From: Ilumatobacteraceae bacterium
Lineage (GTDB): Bacteria; Actinomycetota; Acidimicrobiia; Acidimicrobiales; Ilumatobacteraceae
Length of the DNA: 50,353 nt
NCBI GenBank assembly: GCA_016463775.1
Contig: JAEMQQ010000008.1
Span: forward strand, 1 to 50,353
Direction of reading: 5' to 3'
Position numbers and translations under genes: made by a program. Every line of letters starts with the position of its first letter. The stretch's first letter is position 1. Positions 15,989 to 28,500 of the stretch are shown in pieces. Below the pieces are notes generated by a model. The model was not told where the DNA came from. It worked only from the letters and a program-made list of their open reading frames with translations, and did not search any database.

Positions 15989-16444
15989 CTACTTGTTGGC
16001 TGCTGCGAGTACGGATTTGACGATGTTGTGGTACCCGGTGCAACGACACAGGTTGCCTTCGAGGCCGAGCCGCACTTCTTCGTCGGTGGGCTTCGGGTTT
16101 TCGTTCAACAAACCAATGGCGGCCATCACCATGCCAGGTGTGCAGTAACCGCACTGCAGGCCGTGGTTTTCCATGAACGCTTTTTGCATCGGGTGCATCT
16201 CGCCGTTCGTGGCGAGACCCTCGATGGTGGTCACTGCACCACCGTCGGCTTGGGCTGCCAGAATCGTGCAGCTCTTGGCCGCTTCACCGTCGAGGTGCAC
16301 CGTGCACGCGCCGCAACTTGACGTGTCGCAACCGATGTTGGTGCCCGTCAACTTGGCCTGGTCGCGGATGTAGTGCACGAGCAATGTGCGTGGCTCCACA
16401 TCGTGTGATTGTGCTGAACCGTTGATGGTGATGGAAACTTTCAT
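15989..16444 (-). CDS. coxS: Molybdenum hydroxylase 2Fe-2S subunit (CoxS)
   Basis: A 151-residue electron-transfer subunit with two [2Fe-2S] clusters. The plant-ferredoxin-type cluster ligands are C39, C44, C47 and C59. The all-helical C-terminal cluster has C98, C101, C133 and C135 (CGYC and CRC). All eight are present and the length is normal. GGAGGG lies just before the ATG and overlaps a palindrome at 16453-16466. It starts the run coxS-coxL-coxM-coxD-coxE on the minus strand, 75 bases after the ABC permease stop. Confidence 0.95.
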   Translation of the reverse strand: MKVSITINGSAQSHDVEPRTLLVHYIRDQAKLTGTNIGCDTSSCGACTVHLDGEAAKSCTILAAQADGGAVTTIEGLATNGEMHPMQKAFMENHGLQCGYCTPGMVMAAIGLLNENPKPTDEEVRLGLEGNLCRCTGYHNIVKSVLAAANK

Positions 16445-16452
16445 CGGTACCC

Positions 16453-16485
16453 TCCGTCATGTGACGGGGTTCACTCCAGAACCCC
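16453..16485 (-). promoter_or_regulatory. Palindrome plus hairpin in the coxS leader
   Basis: CCGTCA (16453-16458) and TGACGG (16461-16466) form an inverted repeat with a 2-base centre that overlaps the coxS ribosome site. Directly beside it GGGGTTC (16466-16472) and GAACCCC (16479-16485) form a perfect 7-bp stem with a 6-base loop. The word GACGGGGTT occurs here at 16463 and again at 16508. These may form an operator, a promoter-proximal attenuator or a transcript-processing site between the ABC exporter genes and coxS. No T-run follows the stem. Confidence 0.45.
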
Positions 16486-16519
16486 TTGGACGAAGTATCG
16501 CCCTTGCGACGGGGTTTGT

Positions 16520-17299
16520 CTAATCGCTGAGTTTTTGCAGGTTTCGCAGGGCAAAACCGAGGCTGAGTGCGCTCATGACCACCACGGCCACGAGCCCGCC
16601 CCAGACGGCATTCCACGACAAATAGTCGGCGTTCGATTCGTTGACGAGGCCCACGCGGGCCAGGCGCAAGATGTTGGTGGCCGGGTTGACGCGGGCCACG
16701 GTGTGCAGCCAGCCAGTCATCACATCGAGTGGCACCTGAGCAGACGACAGGAACATCACGAGAAAAATCGACAACTGCATGATTGCGGCACCGCGCATGT
16801 CCTTGAACTTGAACGCCAAGCCGAGGCCCCAGCCGGCACCCATCGTGGCGATGCCGAGTGCACTGGCATACAAACACAACACCCCGAGCACGCCGCCAGT
16901 GAACCGTGCACCGAGGGCGATGCCAATCGCGATCACCAACGTGGTCATCATCAGAATACGAATGAGGGTGCCAGTCAACGGCCCGATGATGAGCGACAAG
17001 CGAGACGTCGGCGACATGCGCAGGCGGTCATAGAAACCAGTTTCGATGTCGCGAATCGTGGTGAAGCCCAAGCCGACGCCACCGAAGGCTGCACCCATCA
17101 TGATGCCAAGCGGCATGTACCAATTGATCGAGCGGTCGGTGGGAAAGTTGGGTATCTGTGTGACGGCAAAGAACGTGCCGGCGAACACCACCATGTTGAA
17201 GATCGGCATCGCCAACGCCGGAAAGAAGGCCGACGGCAAACGCCGGATGGTGCGCACACTGCGGGTGGCCAGAATGCCGACGCTGCGGGTGGTGGTCAT
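16520..17299 (-). CDS. ABC-2 type exporter permease (second)
   Basis: A 259-residue integral membrane protein of the ABC-2 permease family (DrrB-like). About six hydrophobic segments are visible, including AFFPALAMPIFNMVVFAGTFF and the run VVVMSALSLGFAL at the end. The cytoplasmic coupling segment FYDRLRMSPTSR matches the corresponding segment of the partner permease. Its ATG overlaps the first permease stop (ATGA). With the ATPase and first permease it should form a heteromeric exporter for a drug, lipid or polymer. Substrate unknown. Confidence 0.88.
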   Translation of the reverse strand: MTTTRSVGILATRSVRTIRRLPSAFFPALAMPIFNMVVFAGTFFAVTQIPNFPTDRSINWYMPLGIMMGAAFGGVGLGFTTIRDIETGFYDRLRMSPTSRLSLIIGPLTGTLIRILMMTTLVIAIGIALGARFTGGVLGVLCLYASALGIATMGAGWGLGLAFKFKDMRGAAIMQLSIFLVMFLSSAQVPLDVMTGWLHTVARVNPATNILRLARVGLVNESNADYLSWNAVWGGLVAVVVMSALSLGFALRNLQKLSD

Positions 17300-18064
17300 C
17301 GTGCCGCCAAGCGTACGGAGAGTTGGCGTAATGCCAGCAACGTAGTGAGCACGGCGATGCCAATCGGGATGACGAGTGTTTGCGTCATTGCGGTGAGCGA
17401 GACGCCATCGATGGAAAGTGATCGCTGGCCTTCGACCATGTATGAAATTGGATTGAAGTCGGCGATGCGTCGGTAGGCGCCGCTCATGGTTTCGCGCGGA
17501 AAGAACGCACTCGACAAAAACAACAGAATGAAAAGAATCGGAAATGTTCCTTGCACTGCTTCTGCTGAACCAGTCTTCAAGGCGATCACCGACATGAGCG
17601 CGCCGACGCCGAATGCCGTGAGAAACCCGGCCAGCACGATCGACACATAACCGAGCACCCCGGCCTGCACGGTGACACCGAACGGCAGGAGCGCAAGTAA
17701 AAAGACGAGTGCCTGCAGGCCGCCGAATACCGAACTTCCGGCCAGGCGGCCAAACAATATTGAGGTGCGCGACGTTGGTGCAGCGAGCAGTCGGTCAAAG
17801 AAGCCTTCTTCGATGTCGGTGGCCAATGCAGCCGCACCGGTGACCGATCCGAACAACACGCCCTGTGTCACGGTGCCGGCCAACGTGAACTGCAAGTACG
17901 AATCCACCTTGGGAAACCCGGGCAGGCTGATGGCGCGACTGAATGATGACGCACCGAGCGCGGCAAAAAACAGCGGGAAGATCAGCGACGGCGCGATGAT
18001 TGCTGGTTGGCGAAAAATTGCCAATGTCGATCGGCGGGAGAGCGCGACGAATTGTCGCGCCGTA

Positions 18065-18084
<20 letters not shown>
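17296..18084 (-). CDS. ABC-2 type exporter permease (first)
   Basis: A 262-residue ABC-2 permease with about six hydrophobic segments, coupling segment FFDRLLAAPTSR and the family signature LFLSSAFFPRETM followed by NPISYMVEGQR. I place the start at GTG 18084, because GAAGGGG lies six bases upstream; a longer frame from 18123 would overlap the ATPase by 59 bases. At 18084 the overlap is 20 bases. It is the partner of the permease that follows. The shared coupling segment suggests the two arose by duplication. Confidence 0.87.
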
Positions 18085-19036
<952 letters not shown>

Positions 19037-19046
19037 TGCGACAGTC

Positions 19047-21317
19047 TTACTGATTGATGGCCAGCCACACGCGCTCGGGCGTAGTCGGCATGTCAATGTG
19101 ACGCACACCCAAATGGGCAACGGCGTCGACCACCGCTGATTGCACCGCAGGTGTCGAGCCGATCGTGCCCGATTCGCCGACGCCCTTGGCCCCCAACGGG
19201 TTGCGGGGGGTGGGGGTGGCCATGGCGACGAGTTCGATTTGCGGTGCTTCGACCGCCGAGATGAATGCGTACTCCGCCAGGTTGCCCGTCTTTGGGTTGC
19301 CGTCGGCGTCATAGACGAATTCTTCGAGCAGGGCCTGCGCCGAACCTTGGGCGATGCCACCGTGAATTTGTCCTTCGAGCAACAGCGGGTTCAACACGGT
19401 GCCGGCGTCATCGCAGGCAATTTGCCTGAGGTGCGTGACCTTGCCGGTTTCGGTGTCAACTTCGACGACGGCGACATGGGCACCGAACGGAAACGTGGCA
19501 CCACCCGAGGTAAAGCGATGCGCAAAGGTGAGCCCGCCGTCGTTGGCCCGCGATGATGCCAGGTCGCCCCACGAAGTGCTCTTGGCCGGGGTGCCCGCCA
19601 CATGGAACACGCCGCGTTCTTTGTCGAGCACGATGTCGCTTTCGGCGGCCTCCAACTGCGCAGCAGCAAATATTTTCGCCTGCTCGACGAGTTTGATCGC
19701 CGTTTCGTGCACGGCTGCACCACCCAATTGCAACGAGCGCGAACCATAGGTGCCTTTTCCTTCGGGGATGAGGTCGGTGTCGCCCCACACCACGTCGATT
19801 TTGTCCATCGCGATGCCGGTGTGTTCGGATGCGATCATCGACCATGCAGTCACGTGGCCCTGGCCGTGCGGTGACGTGCCGGTGTACACGATCGCGCGAC
19901 CATCGGGCAGCACTTCGATGCGGGCATCTTCGTGGTTGGTGCCACCAGACGTGATTTCGACGTACACGCTCACGCCGATGCCGAGTTGGTTGCGGTCGCC
20001 ACGCGCGCGACGTGCGGCTTGCTCTTTGCGCAGGTCGGCATAGTTCGCCGCAGCCAACACCAAGTCGAGGGCACCCTCGTAGTCGCCGACATCGTATTCC
20101 TGACCGATGGCGGTGGTGTGGGGCTGCATGAACTTGCCGATGAGATTTTTGCGACGAACTTCAGCGGCGTCAATGCCAATTTCGGCAGCAAACATATCCA
20201 TTGCGCGTTCGATAGCAGCAGTGGCTTCGGGGCGACCAGCACCGCGATACGCAACGATTGGTGTGGTGTTGGTGACCACCGACTTGGTGCGACATTCGAT
20301 TTTTGGAATCGCGTACACGCCGCTGCTCATCGGGCGAGTGCACGCGGGGGCCAACACGGCGCCGACATCCACGAATGCACCCGAATCTTGAATTGCTTCA
20401 AGACGGTAGGCGAGCACCTTGCCGTCACGGTTGCCACCAATAGTGATGTATTGCAATTGCGCGCGACCATGACCAAGCGAGATCATCGATTCGCTGCGGG
20501 TTTCGCGCCAGCGCAACGGGCGATTGACCGCGAGTGCCAGGCGACCCAACACGATTTCTTCGGGGTAGGCCGAAATTTTGGCACCGAACCCACCACCGAC
20601 GTCGGGGGTGATTACCCGCACGTGACTGGTGGCGTCGCTTTTGTTGATCTGGTCGCGCACGCCCTGGGCATGTTGGGTGGAGATCCACTGGAACAGTCGA
20701 CCGTCGACCCAGGCAACCGCCGAACCGCGCACCTCGAGCGGGCATGGCGCCAGACGCTGGTTGATATACCGACCCTTGACCACCACTTCGCAGTCGGCAA
20801 AAAAATCGTCACCCGTCACATCGGGCATGCCCCACACTGTGGAGTCGACGACGATGTTGCTGCCGGCATCCGGATAGATGAGCGTCGACGATGTCATCGC
20901 TGCTTCGATGTCGATCAACACTTCGAGTGGTTCGTAGTCGATGACCACCAAGTCGGCGGCGTCTTCACCTTGGTTGGCGTGTTCGGTGACCACGACCGCC
21001 ACGGGTTCGCCCACGTAACGCACGCGGTCACTGGCCAACAATGTGCGCGAAACGCCCGGGTTGTATGACGAGGTTTCAGGCGCCAGCTTCAGCGACGCTG
21101 CGGTGTGCACTGCGATAACGCCAGGTGCCTGCAGTGCTGCACTGATATCGATGCCCAGAATCGTGGCGTGGGCCATTTGTGAGCGAACGAAGGTGACATG
21201 GGCAGCGCCCGCCAAAAGTGGTTCGGCGTGCATGTCATCGACGTACACACCACCGGTCGTGAGGAATTTCGGGTCTTCTTTGCGTAGAACGCGGTTACCA
21301 AGGATGCTGCCGGCCAC
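19047..21317 (-). CDS. Second molybdenum hydroxylase large subunit, form II CoxL
   Basis: A 756-residue CoxL paralogue, clearly diverged from the 795-residue one. It has [10 protein letters not shown], the loop AYRGAGR at 356-362, [10 protein letters not shown] and a catalytic E715 in [10 protein letters not shown]. All residues for a working Mo subunit are present, but no second coxS or coxM adjoins it. It may share the small subunits encoded downstream or obtain them from elsewhere. The start is GTG at 21317 without a clear ribosome site. It lies 66 bases from the ftsB stop and heads the run coxL2, ABC ATPase, two permeases, coxSLMDE. Confidence 0.92.
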   Translation of the reverse strand: MAGSILGNRVLRKEDPKFLTTGGVYVDDMHAEPLLAGAAHVTFVRSQMAHATILGIDISAALQAPGVIAVHTAASLKLAPETSSYNPGVSRTLLASDRVRYVGEPVAVVVTEHANQGEDAADLVVIDYEPLEVLIDIEAAMTSSTLIYPDAGSNIVVDSTVWGMPDVTGDDFFADCEVVVKGRYINQRLAPCPLEVRGSAVAWVDGRLFQWISTQHAQGVRDQINKSDATSHVRVITPDVGGGFGAKISAYPEEIVLGRLALAVNRPLRWRETRSESMISLGHGRAQLQYITIGGNRDGKVLAYRLEAIQDSGAFVDVGAVLAPACTRPMSSGVYAIPKIECRTKSVVTNTTPIVAYRGAGRPEATAAIERAMDMFAAEIGIDAAEVRRKNLIGKFMQPHTTAIGQEYDVGDYEGALDLVLAAANYADLRKEQAARRARGDRNQLGIGVSVYVEITSGGTNHEDARIEVLPDGRAIVYTGTSPHGQGHVTAWSMIASEHTGIAMDKIDVVWGDTDLIPEGKGTYGSRSLQLGGAAVHETAIKLVEQAKIFAAAQLEAAESDIVLDKERGVFHVAGTPAKSTSWGDLASSRANDGGLTFAHRFTSGGATFPFGAHVAVVEVDTETGKVTHLRQIACDDAGTVLNPLLLEGQIHGGIAQGSAQALLEEFVYDADGNPKTGNLAEYAFISAVEAPQIELVAMATPTPRNPLGAKGVGESGTIGSTPAVQSAVVDAVAHLGVRHIDMPTTPERVWLAINQ

Positions 21318-21383
21318 TTTGCAAAGTTACTCGGTTGTGGGCAAAAGTGCACGACGGGATTCGGATTTTACGGGGTTTGAACG

Positions 21384-21809
21384 TTACGGGCGTGTCGGGT
21401 CATAGAGGTCAAGGTTGCCGTTCCCCACACCGACTTGTTGTGTTTCGCGTAACCCGACGATGCCGGCCACCAAGGTGTGCGGCCAGCGTGCAGGCAATGT
21501 CACTGGTGCATCGGGTTGTGCCAATAGTGGAATACGTCGTTCGTTGGGCAACAAATATCCGAGTTGCGAGCGAATCGCCTGACGCACACCTTCGGGCACT
21601 GACAGTGCATCGACTTCGTCTTGCAACGCATCGTTGACTTCTTCGTAGGCACCATATTGCTGAGTACGGGTGTCCAAGAGATCTTGTTGAGATAGCCAGG
21701 TGCGCACGGGCACGATGAAGAAAGTGATGGTCAACCCAATGATGACGATGATGGCGATGGGCATCGTGTACGACCGCAGCCGAGTGGCAAATGCGAGCGG
21801 AAAGTTCAC
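21384..21809 (-). CDS. ftsB: FtsB/DivIC-family septum formation initiator
   Basis: A 141-residue bitopic membrane protein: short cytoplasmic N-terminus, a transmembrane helix at about 16-36, then a coiled-coil-like stretch (DLLDTRTQQYGAYEEVNDALQDEVDAL) and a C-terminal periplasmic part with YLLPNERRIPLL. FtsB links FtsL and FtsQ and activates septal synthesis. Position directly after eno is typical for actinobacteria. The start appears to be GTG at 21809 with AGAAGG adjacent, so the exact start is uncertain. In M. tuberculosis the next gene is DUF501; here the cox island follows. Confidence 0.87.
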   Translation of the reverse strand: MNFPLAFATRLRSYTMPIAIIVIIGLTITFFIVPVRTWLSQQDLLDTRTQQYGAYEEVNDALQDEVDALSVPEGVRQAIRSQLGYLLPNERRIPLLAQPDAPVTLPARWPHTLVAGIVGLRETQQVGVGNGNLDLYDPTRP

Positions 21810-21881
21810 CCTTCTATTGTGACGGCTGAGCGCGGCATCTCGGGGGACGCTGGCAGCAGAGGTGCCGAGCGTGCCGGCGAC

Positions 21882-23188
<1,307 letters not shown>

Positions 23189-23208
<20 letters not shown>

Positions 23209-24676
23209 CGTCGTCCCACAACGCATCGAGTTGTGCGAGATCACACTTCGCAAGTTCCACCCCGCGCTGTGTGGCCAGTTGCTGCACGCGGGTGAAACGA
23301 GCGACAAATTTGTCGGAGGCGTCTCGCAGCGCGGTCTCGGCATCGAGGCCAAGTTTGCGCGCCACATTCACCACGCTGAAGAGCACATCGCCAAGTTCCA
23401 TACGAATGGCATCGGGGTCGCCGGTTTGCGCAGCATCATGCAGTTCGGTGATTTCTTCGTTGAGTTTGGCGTTGGCACCCGCAACATCAGGCCAGTCAAA
23501 CCCCACCTCGGCAGCGCGCTTCTGCAATTTTTGGGCCAGCGACAATGATGGGGCAGCGCGGGCCACACCCGCAAAGAAGTCGGGCTGACCGCCAGGTTGA
23601 TGTGTTGCCTGCGTTGCACGTTCTGCCCGTTTGATCTCGTCCCACGTGTTCACCACGTCACCGGCGGTCGCGGCCGATGCGTCACCGAATACGTGCGGGT
23701 GTCGGCGCACCAATTTGTCGTGCGTTGCCCGCGCAACATCGGCCAGACTAAATCGCCCTTGTTGCTCGGCAATCGTGGTGTGAAATTCAATTTGATACAG
23801 CAGGTCACCGAGTTCTTCGATGAGCGCATCGTCGGTGGCGGGGTTCTCGGCATCGAGGTTGTTCAGTGCGTCAACCACCTCGTATGTTTCTTCGATGAGA
23901 TACCGCACGAGGGATGCATGTGTCTGCTCACGATCCCACGGGCACTGCTCGCGCAACGTGCGCGCCAAACGGTGCAGTCGTGCCAATTCGCCGGCAATCG
24001 GTTCGGCAAGTTGCGGTATGTAGATGGATGTCAAGTGGTCGGCCACCAGGCCGTGCGCAGCCGCGAGCCGGTCGATGTCATTCCACGTGGTTTCCACGAC
24101 GCGTTCGTCGAGCAAACCAAGGTGATGTAGCACCACCACACGTTCGTCACCCCGTGCCGCTTCGTGCGCCAGTTTGACATCGGACAACACCCAATCGGCA
24201 TGACATTGCGCCACCAAAAATGGGCCGGGATCATTGGCGGTTGCCTCAGCAAAGCGATGTGCATCAACGAGGCGTACACCCGTATCGACCGGGTCGATGC
24301 CGAGTCGCAACCACGCCAGATCCAAAAAGCCCACCGCCGGCAGCACGCGTACATCAAGTCGCGGGTCGGCGAGCAGCCGTCGCACCGTATCTTCGAGCAC
24401 GCCTGGTGAACCAGGCACTGCATACAACGCTGACCCGTCGCGCAAGGCCGTGTCGGCAACGCGGGTGGCGATTGCTGCGTACACCTCGGCAAACGTGTCG
24501 TGACGTTCGTATTCATCGTCAAACGCTGTCGCATCATTGACGAGGCTGGCACTCGGGTGGCGCGTCGTGCGCACGAAACGTGTGGTCGCACCCGCAATTG
24601 CGTCACGAGTTTCTTGTGTGACCAACCCGAGCGGGCCCGGCCCAAGGCCGACGACGGTGACAACCGGACGGCTCAC
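23189..24676 (-). CDS. YabN-like fusion: tetrapyrrole methylase domain plus MazG pyrophosphohydrolase
   Basis: A 495-residue fusion. Residues 1 to about 220 form a tetrapyrrole (corrin/porphyrin) methylase-like domain starting VVTVVGLGPGPLGLVT, with a later YAVPGSPGVLEDTV. Two MazG domains follow. The first has EETYEVVDAL plus EELGDLLYQIEFH, the second EEITELHDAA plus ELGDVLFSVVNVA; both E-E-x-x-E and E-x-x-D metal motifs are intact. MazG cleaves nucleoside triphosphates to monophosphates and cleans damaged dNTPs. B. subtilis YabN has the same architecture. Neighbours mfd and a foldase lipoprotein upstream and eno downstream match the actinobacterial order. The role of the methylase domain is unknown in the family. 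Confidence 0.92.
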
Positions 24677-24681
24677 GAGAT

Positions 24682-25575
24682 TTATGGTTTGACGACGCTG
24701 CCTGCGAGCGGATTCCAGCGTCCGTAGCGAGAAGCAACGGTGATCTTGGCATCGGCAAGTGCGCCAAGCAGGAGGAACTCACCAGGTGCCGTCGCAAGAT
24801 TCTCCGACACGCTCTCGGCGACGGCCGTAAATGGACGAATATAAATCACGTGCCAACCGAACGACGACTTGACCGGTCGCGTCGGCACGCCAGTGCGAGC
24901 AGCCAGGGCACCGGCAACGAAGTCGGGGTCAAAGCCCGTTTGCCACTCGTTGATGCCGATGCAGTCGCTGGTCTGACCAGTGAGTGCACCGCCCGACTCT
25001 TTGGCATTTGCCTCGATCGAGTACTTCCCGGCAATAGTGGCGAACTCCGCATCCGATGGTGTGGTACCGAGTTCGTCGAACGCCGTCCGCGCAGTCGATT
25101 CTTCATTCACGACGAGATGACGCACGCACAACATGCCGAGCGATTTCGGGTTGTCGGCATATCGCTCGGCAACGATGTCGGCGCTTGGCGCCTTCAGGCG
25201 ACCGAGCACTGCCGTGGTGGCATTGAGTTCGATGAGCAACGAGCGCAACGTATCGGGAACACCGGACAGGTCCTGCTCTTCGAGTTGGGCGCGCACCGTG
25301 GCTCGGTCGGCGTCGGTGACCGACTCGCCAGAAGCGGCGATCACCTGGTTGGTGGCCTCGGCACGAATCAATGAAGTGAGCAAGCCGCGCACCGTTTCGC
25401 CGTCAGTGACACCGTTGGTGATTTGGCCCTGTCCGGCAGCCGCCAGGTCGGCAACGGTTTGCTCAAGGTCTGCGGCGCCAATGCCCACACCGTTGACGGT
25501 GGCTGCATTTTGTGTCGTGCCACACGAGACGAGGCCGCTGGCGAGCAAAAAAATGGCTACGAGGCGATAACGCAC
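24682..25575 (-). CDS. PPIC-type peptidyl-prolyl isomerase lipoprotein (PrsA/SurA-like)
   Basis: A 297-residue lipoprotein. The signal peptide ends in the lipobox LVSC with C18 as the lipid site. A SurA-like N-terminal helical region follows (TVNGVGIGAADLEQTVADL), then a parvulin domain from about 150: CVRHLVVNEESTARTAFDEL, AGKYSIEANAKESGGALTG and TRPVKSSFGWHVIYI. It should sit on the outer face of the membrane and help fold exported proteins. It starts nine bases after the mfd stop and ends five bases before mazG, so it belongs to the same run. Confidence 0.9.
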   Translation of the reverse strand: MRYRLVAIFLLASGLVSCGTTQNAATVNGVGIGAADLEQTVADLAAAGQGQITNGVTDGETVRGLLTSLIRAEATNQVIAASGESVTDADRATVRAQLEEQDLSGVPDTLRSLLIELNATTAVLGRLKAPSADIVAERYADNPKSLGMLCVRHLVVNEESTARTAFDELGTTPSDAEFATIAGKYSIEANAKESGGALTGQTSDCIGINEWQTGFDPDFVAGALAARTGVPTRPVKSSFGWHVIYIRPFTAVAESVSENLATAPGEFLLLGALADAKITVASRYGRWNPLAGSVVKP

Positions 25576-25584
25576 TATTTCACC

Positions 25585-28500
25585 CTAGTTGTCGGATGTC
25601 GAAGGTTGGCCGTCGACGAAAATGTGGGGCAAAATGCGAAGCAAAAATTCCACCGCACCTTCGCCTTTTGGTACGTCGATTCGCAGGGTGAGTGCGTCGC
25701 GGTCGTACGAGTTCCTCTGCGTGATGCTGTCGACACGATTTTCGGCAGCGGTGTTGAGTCGCACCGGAAACAACCGCACCGACGCATCTTGCACCACCAC
25801 GCGCGACAGTGCAGCGCGATGACATGCAACCCGCAGGTTGCCGATGCGCAACAAGGCTGTTGCCTGGCTCGGTAATGGCCCGAAGCGATCGGCCCACTCG
25901 TCGCGCAACGCGCCGAGTGCGTCGTCGTCGAAGACCATCGCCAATTTGCGGTACGCATCGAGGCGCAACTCTTCGGAGTCGACGTAGTCGTGCGGCAGAT
26001 AGGCATCGACGAGGATGTCGATTTTTAGTTCGAGCGGCGTGGTGATCGGCTCACCCTTCATCTCGGCCACCGACTCACTCACCATCTGGCAGTACAGGTC
26101 GTAGCCAACCGCAGTGATGCGACCACTCTGCTGTTCGCCGAGCAGGCTGCCCGCCCCACGCAATTCCAAGTCACGACGGGCGATCTTGTAGCCGCTACCA
26201 AGGTCGGTCGACTCGCCGATCGTCTTCAAACGCTCGTAGGCGATTTCGGTCAGCACCTCGTCGCGGGGATGGAACAAAAATGCATACGCCTGCTGCCCGG
26301 CACGACCGACACGCCCACGCAACTGGTGCAACTGCCCGAGACCGAGTCGCTGGGCATCTTCCACCACCAGCGTGTTGACGGCGGGCATGTCGATGCCACT
26401 TTCGATGATGGTCGTGCAGACCAGCACATCGAATTTGCCGTCCCAAAAATCCATCACGGCGCGTTCCAGAATCGCCTCATCCATTTGCCCGTGGGCAAAC
26501 GTGATGCGTGCTTCGGGCACCAAACGCCGCAGATCCTCGGTGCGTTCTTCGATGGTGCCGACACGATTGTGAACCCAAAACACCTGGCCTTCGCGCAACA
26601 GCTCTCGCCGGATGGCTTCGGCGGCCACGCGGTGGTCGTACCCGGTTACGTAGGTGCGAATCGGTTGCCGGTCGGCTGGTGGTGTGTTGAGCAGCGACAT
26701 GTCCCGAATACCGACGAGGCTCATTTCGAGGGTGCGCGGTATGGGTGTTGCCGACATGGTGAGCACGTCGACGTTGGTGCGCATCATCTTCATCGACTCT
26801 TTGTGCTGCACGCCGAATCGCTGTTCTTCGTCGACCACGAGCAGACCCAAGTTCTTGAAGCGGATATTTTCCTGCAACAAGCGATGCGTACCGATCACCA
26901 CATCAACCTCGCCGGTGGCAAGACCAGCGATGACCCGTTTGGCCTTGGTCGGGCTGACGAACCGCGACAGCATTTCCACCTTGATTGGGTATGGCTTGAA
27001 GCGTTCGCCGAACGTGGCCATGTGTTGCGAAGCCAGCAGCGTTGTCGGCACGAGCACCGCAGTTTGTTTACCGTCTTGCACGCACTTGAATGCGGCACGA
27101 ATCGCAACCTCGGTTTTGCCGAAGCCCACATCGCCACAGATGAGGCGATCCATCGGGCTGGCACCTTCCATGTCTTGTTTTACGGCGACGATCGCATCGA
27201 ATTGATCGGGCGTCTCGACAAACGGAAACCCAGCCTCCATCTCGACTTGCCAGGGTGAGTCGGGGCTGAACGCATGCCCGGGCGTGTGCAGTCGTCGCTG
27301 GTACAACACGACGAGTTCCTGGGCGATGACACGCAGGTCGTTGCGCACCCGCTGTTTGATGCGTGCAAAGTCAGCACCACCCATTTTGTTGAGTGGTGGT
27401 GCGTCGCCGCCGACATATTGCCGCACGAAGTCGATCTGATCGCTGAGCACGAACAGGTTTCCGTCGGCATAACGCAACTGCAGGAAGTCGCGTTCGACCC
27501 CGTCGAGTTTGCGTCGCGCCATTCCTTCGAACACGCCGATGCCGTGTACGTCGTGCACGATGTGGTCGCCAGCCTTGAGGTCTTCGAACATCGTTGTTGC
27601 GCCACGACGCCGGGCACGACGCCGGCGCGTGAGACGACGACCGGAGATTTCTGCCTCGGTTGCCACCATGAGCGAGATTGTCGGTAGAACGAAGCCCTCG
27701 TGCAGCGACTGCACGACGACGGTGACCACATTTGTGGTGAACGCTGATGCCGGCACCGCACCGACCGCAGCGAACACCGCAGGGATGCCGTTCGATGCCA
27801 GTTCGTGGCGTACCCGCATCGCCGACTCGTTGCTGTCGTAGGCGAGCACGATTCGATAATTGATTGCCAACAAATCGCGCAGACGTTCAGCCAAACGCTC
27901 GCTCGTGTTGGCTGGCGAGCCCCAGCGACTGACGACCACATTGATGGCACCGTCAGCTGGCTCACCCAGACCGGGCGATGTCACCGAAAGCACGAGTGGG
28001 GTAGCGGTGCGCGACAACAGCGTGTCGACATCCACGTGCAGACGCGGCATGTTTTCGCCGATCTCAAATGACCACGTGGAAGCGAGTGCCGCAGCCACCG
28101 CCCGCTCCTCTTTTTCTAGTTCGCGGACCCGTGAACGCAGGTATGCCGGGTCGCACACCACGAGCCCCGCGCGTTCAGGCAACACATCAAGCAGCGTCGT
28201 CTCGTCGTCGACGAGCCAAGCCAACCAGTTCTCCATGCCTTCGAACCCGCTGCGTTGTGCGATGCGTTCCCACTGTTCGCGACCCCACGGCTCGTGTGCG
28301 CTCAGATGTTCGGCACGCGCTGCGATCTGGTCATCAATCATCAACTCGCGCGCGGGATACAACACCACTTCGTCGAGTTCGCCCGTACTGAGTTGATTGT
28401 TCACCGAAAACGTGCTGATGCGCTCGACTTCGTCGCCCCACAACTCCACACGTACGGGTACATCGGCGGTGGCATCAAAGACGTCGAAGATTGAACCACG

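Noticed and set aside
19932-21068. Long plus-strand open frame opposite coxL2
   Set aside because: It lies fully antisense to a well-supported gene and has no family features; such frames arise from GC-rich third positions.
26269-27258. 329-codon plus-strand frame inside mfd
   Set aside because: Antisense to the intact Mfd helicase domain; His- and Gly-rich composition typical of shadow frames.
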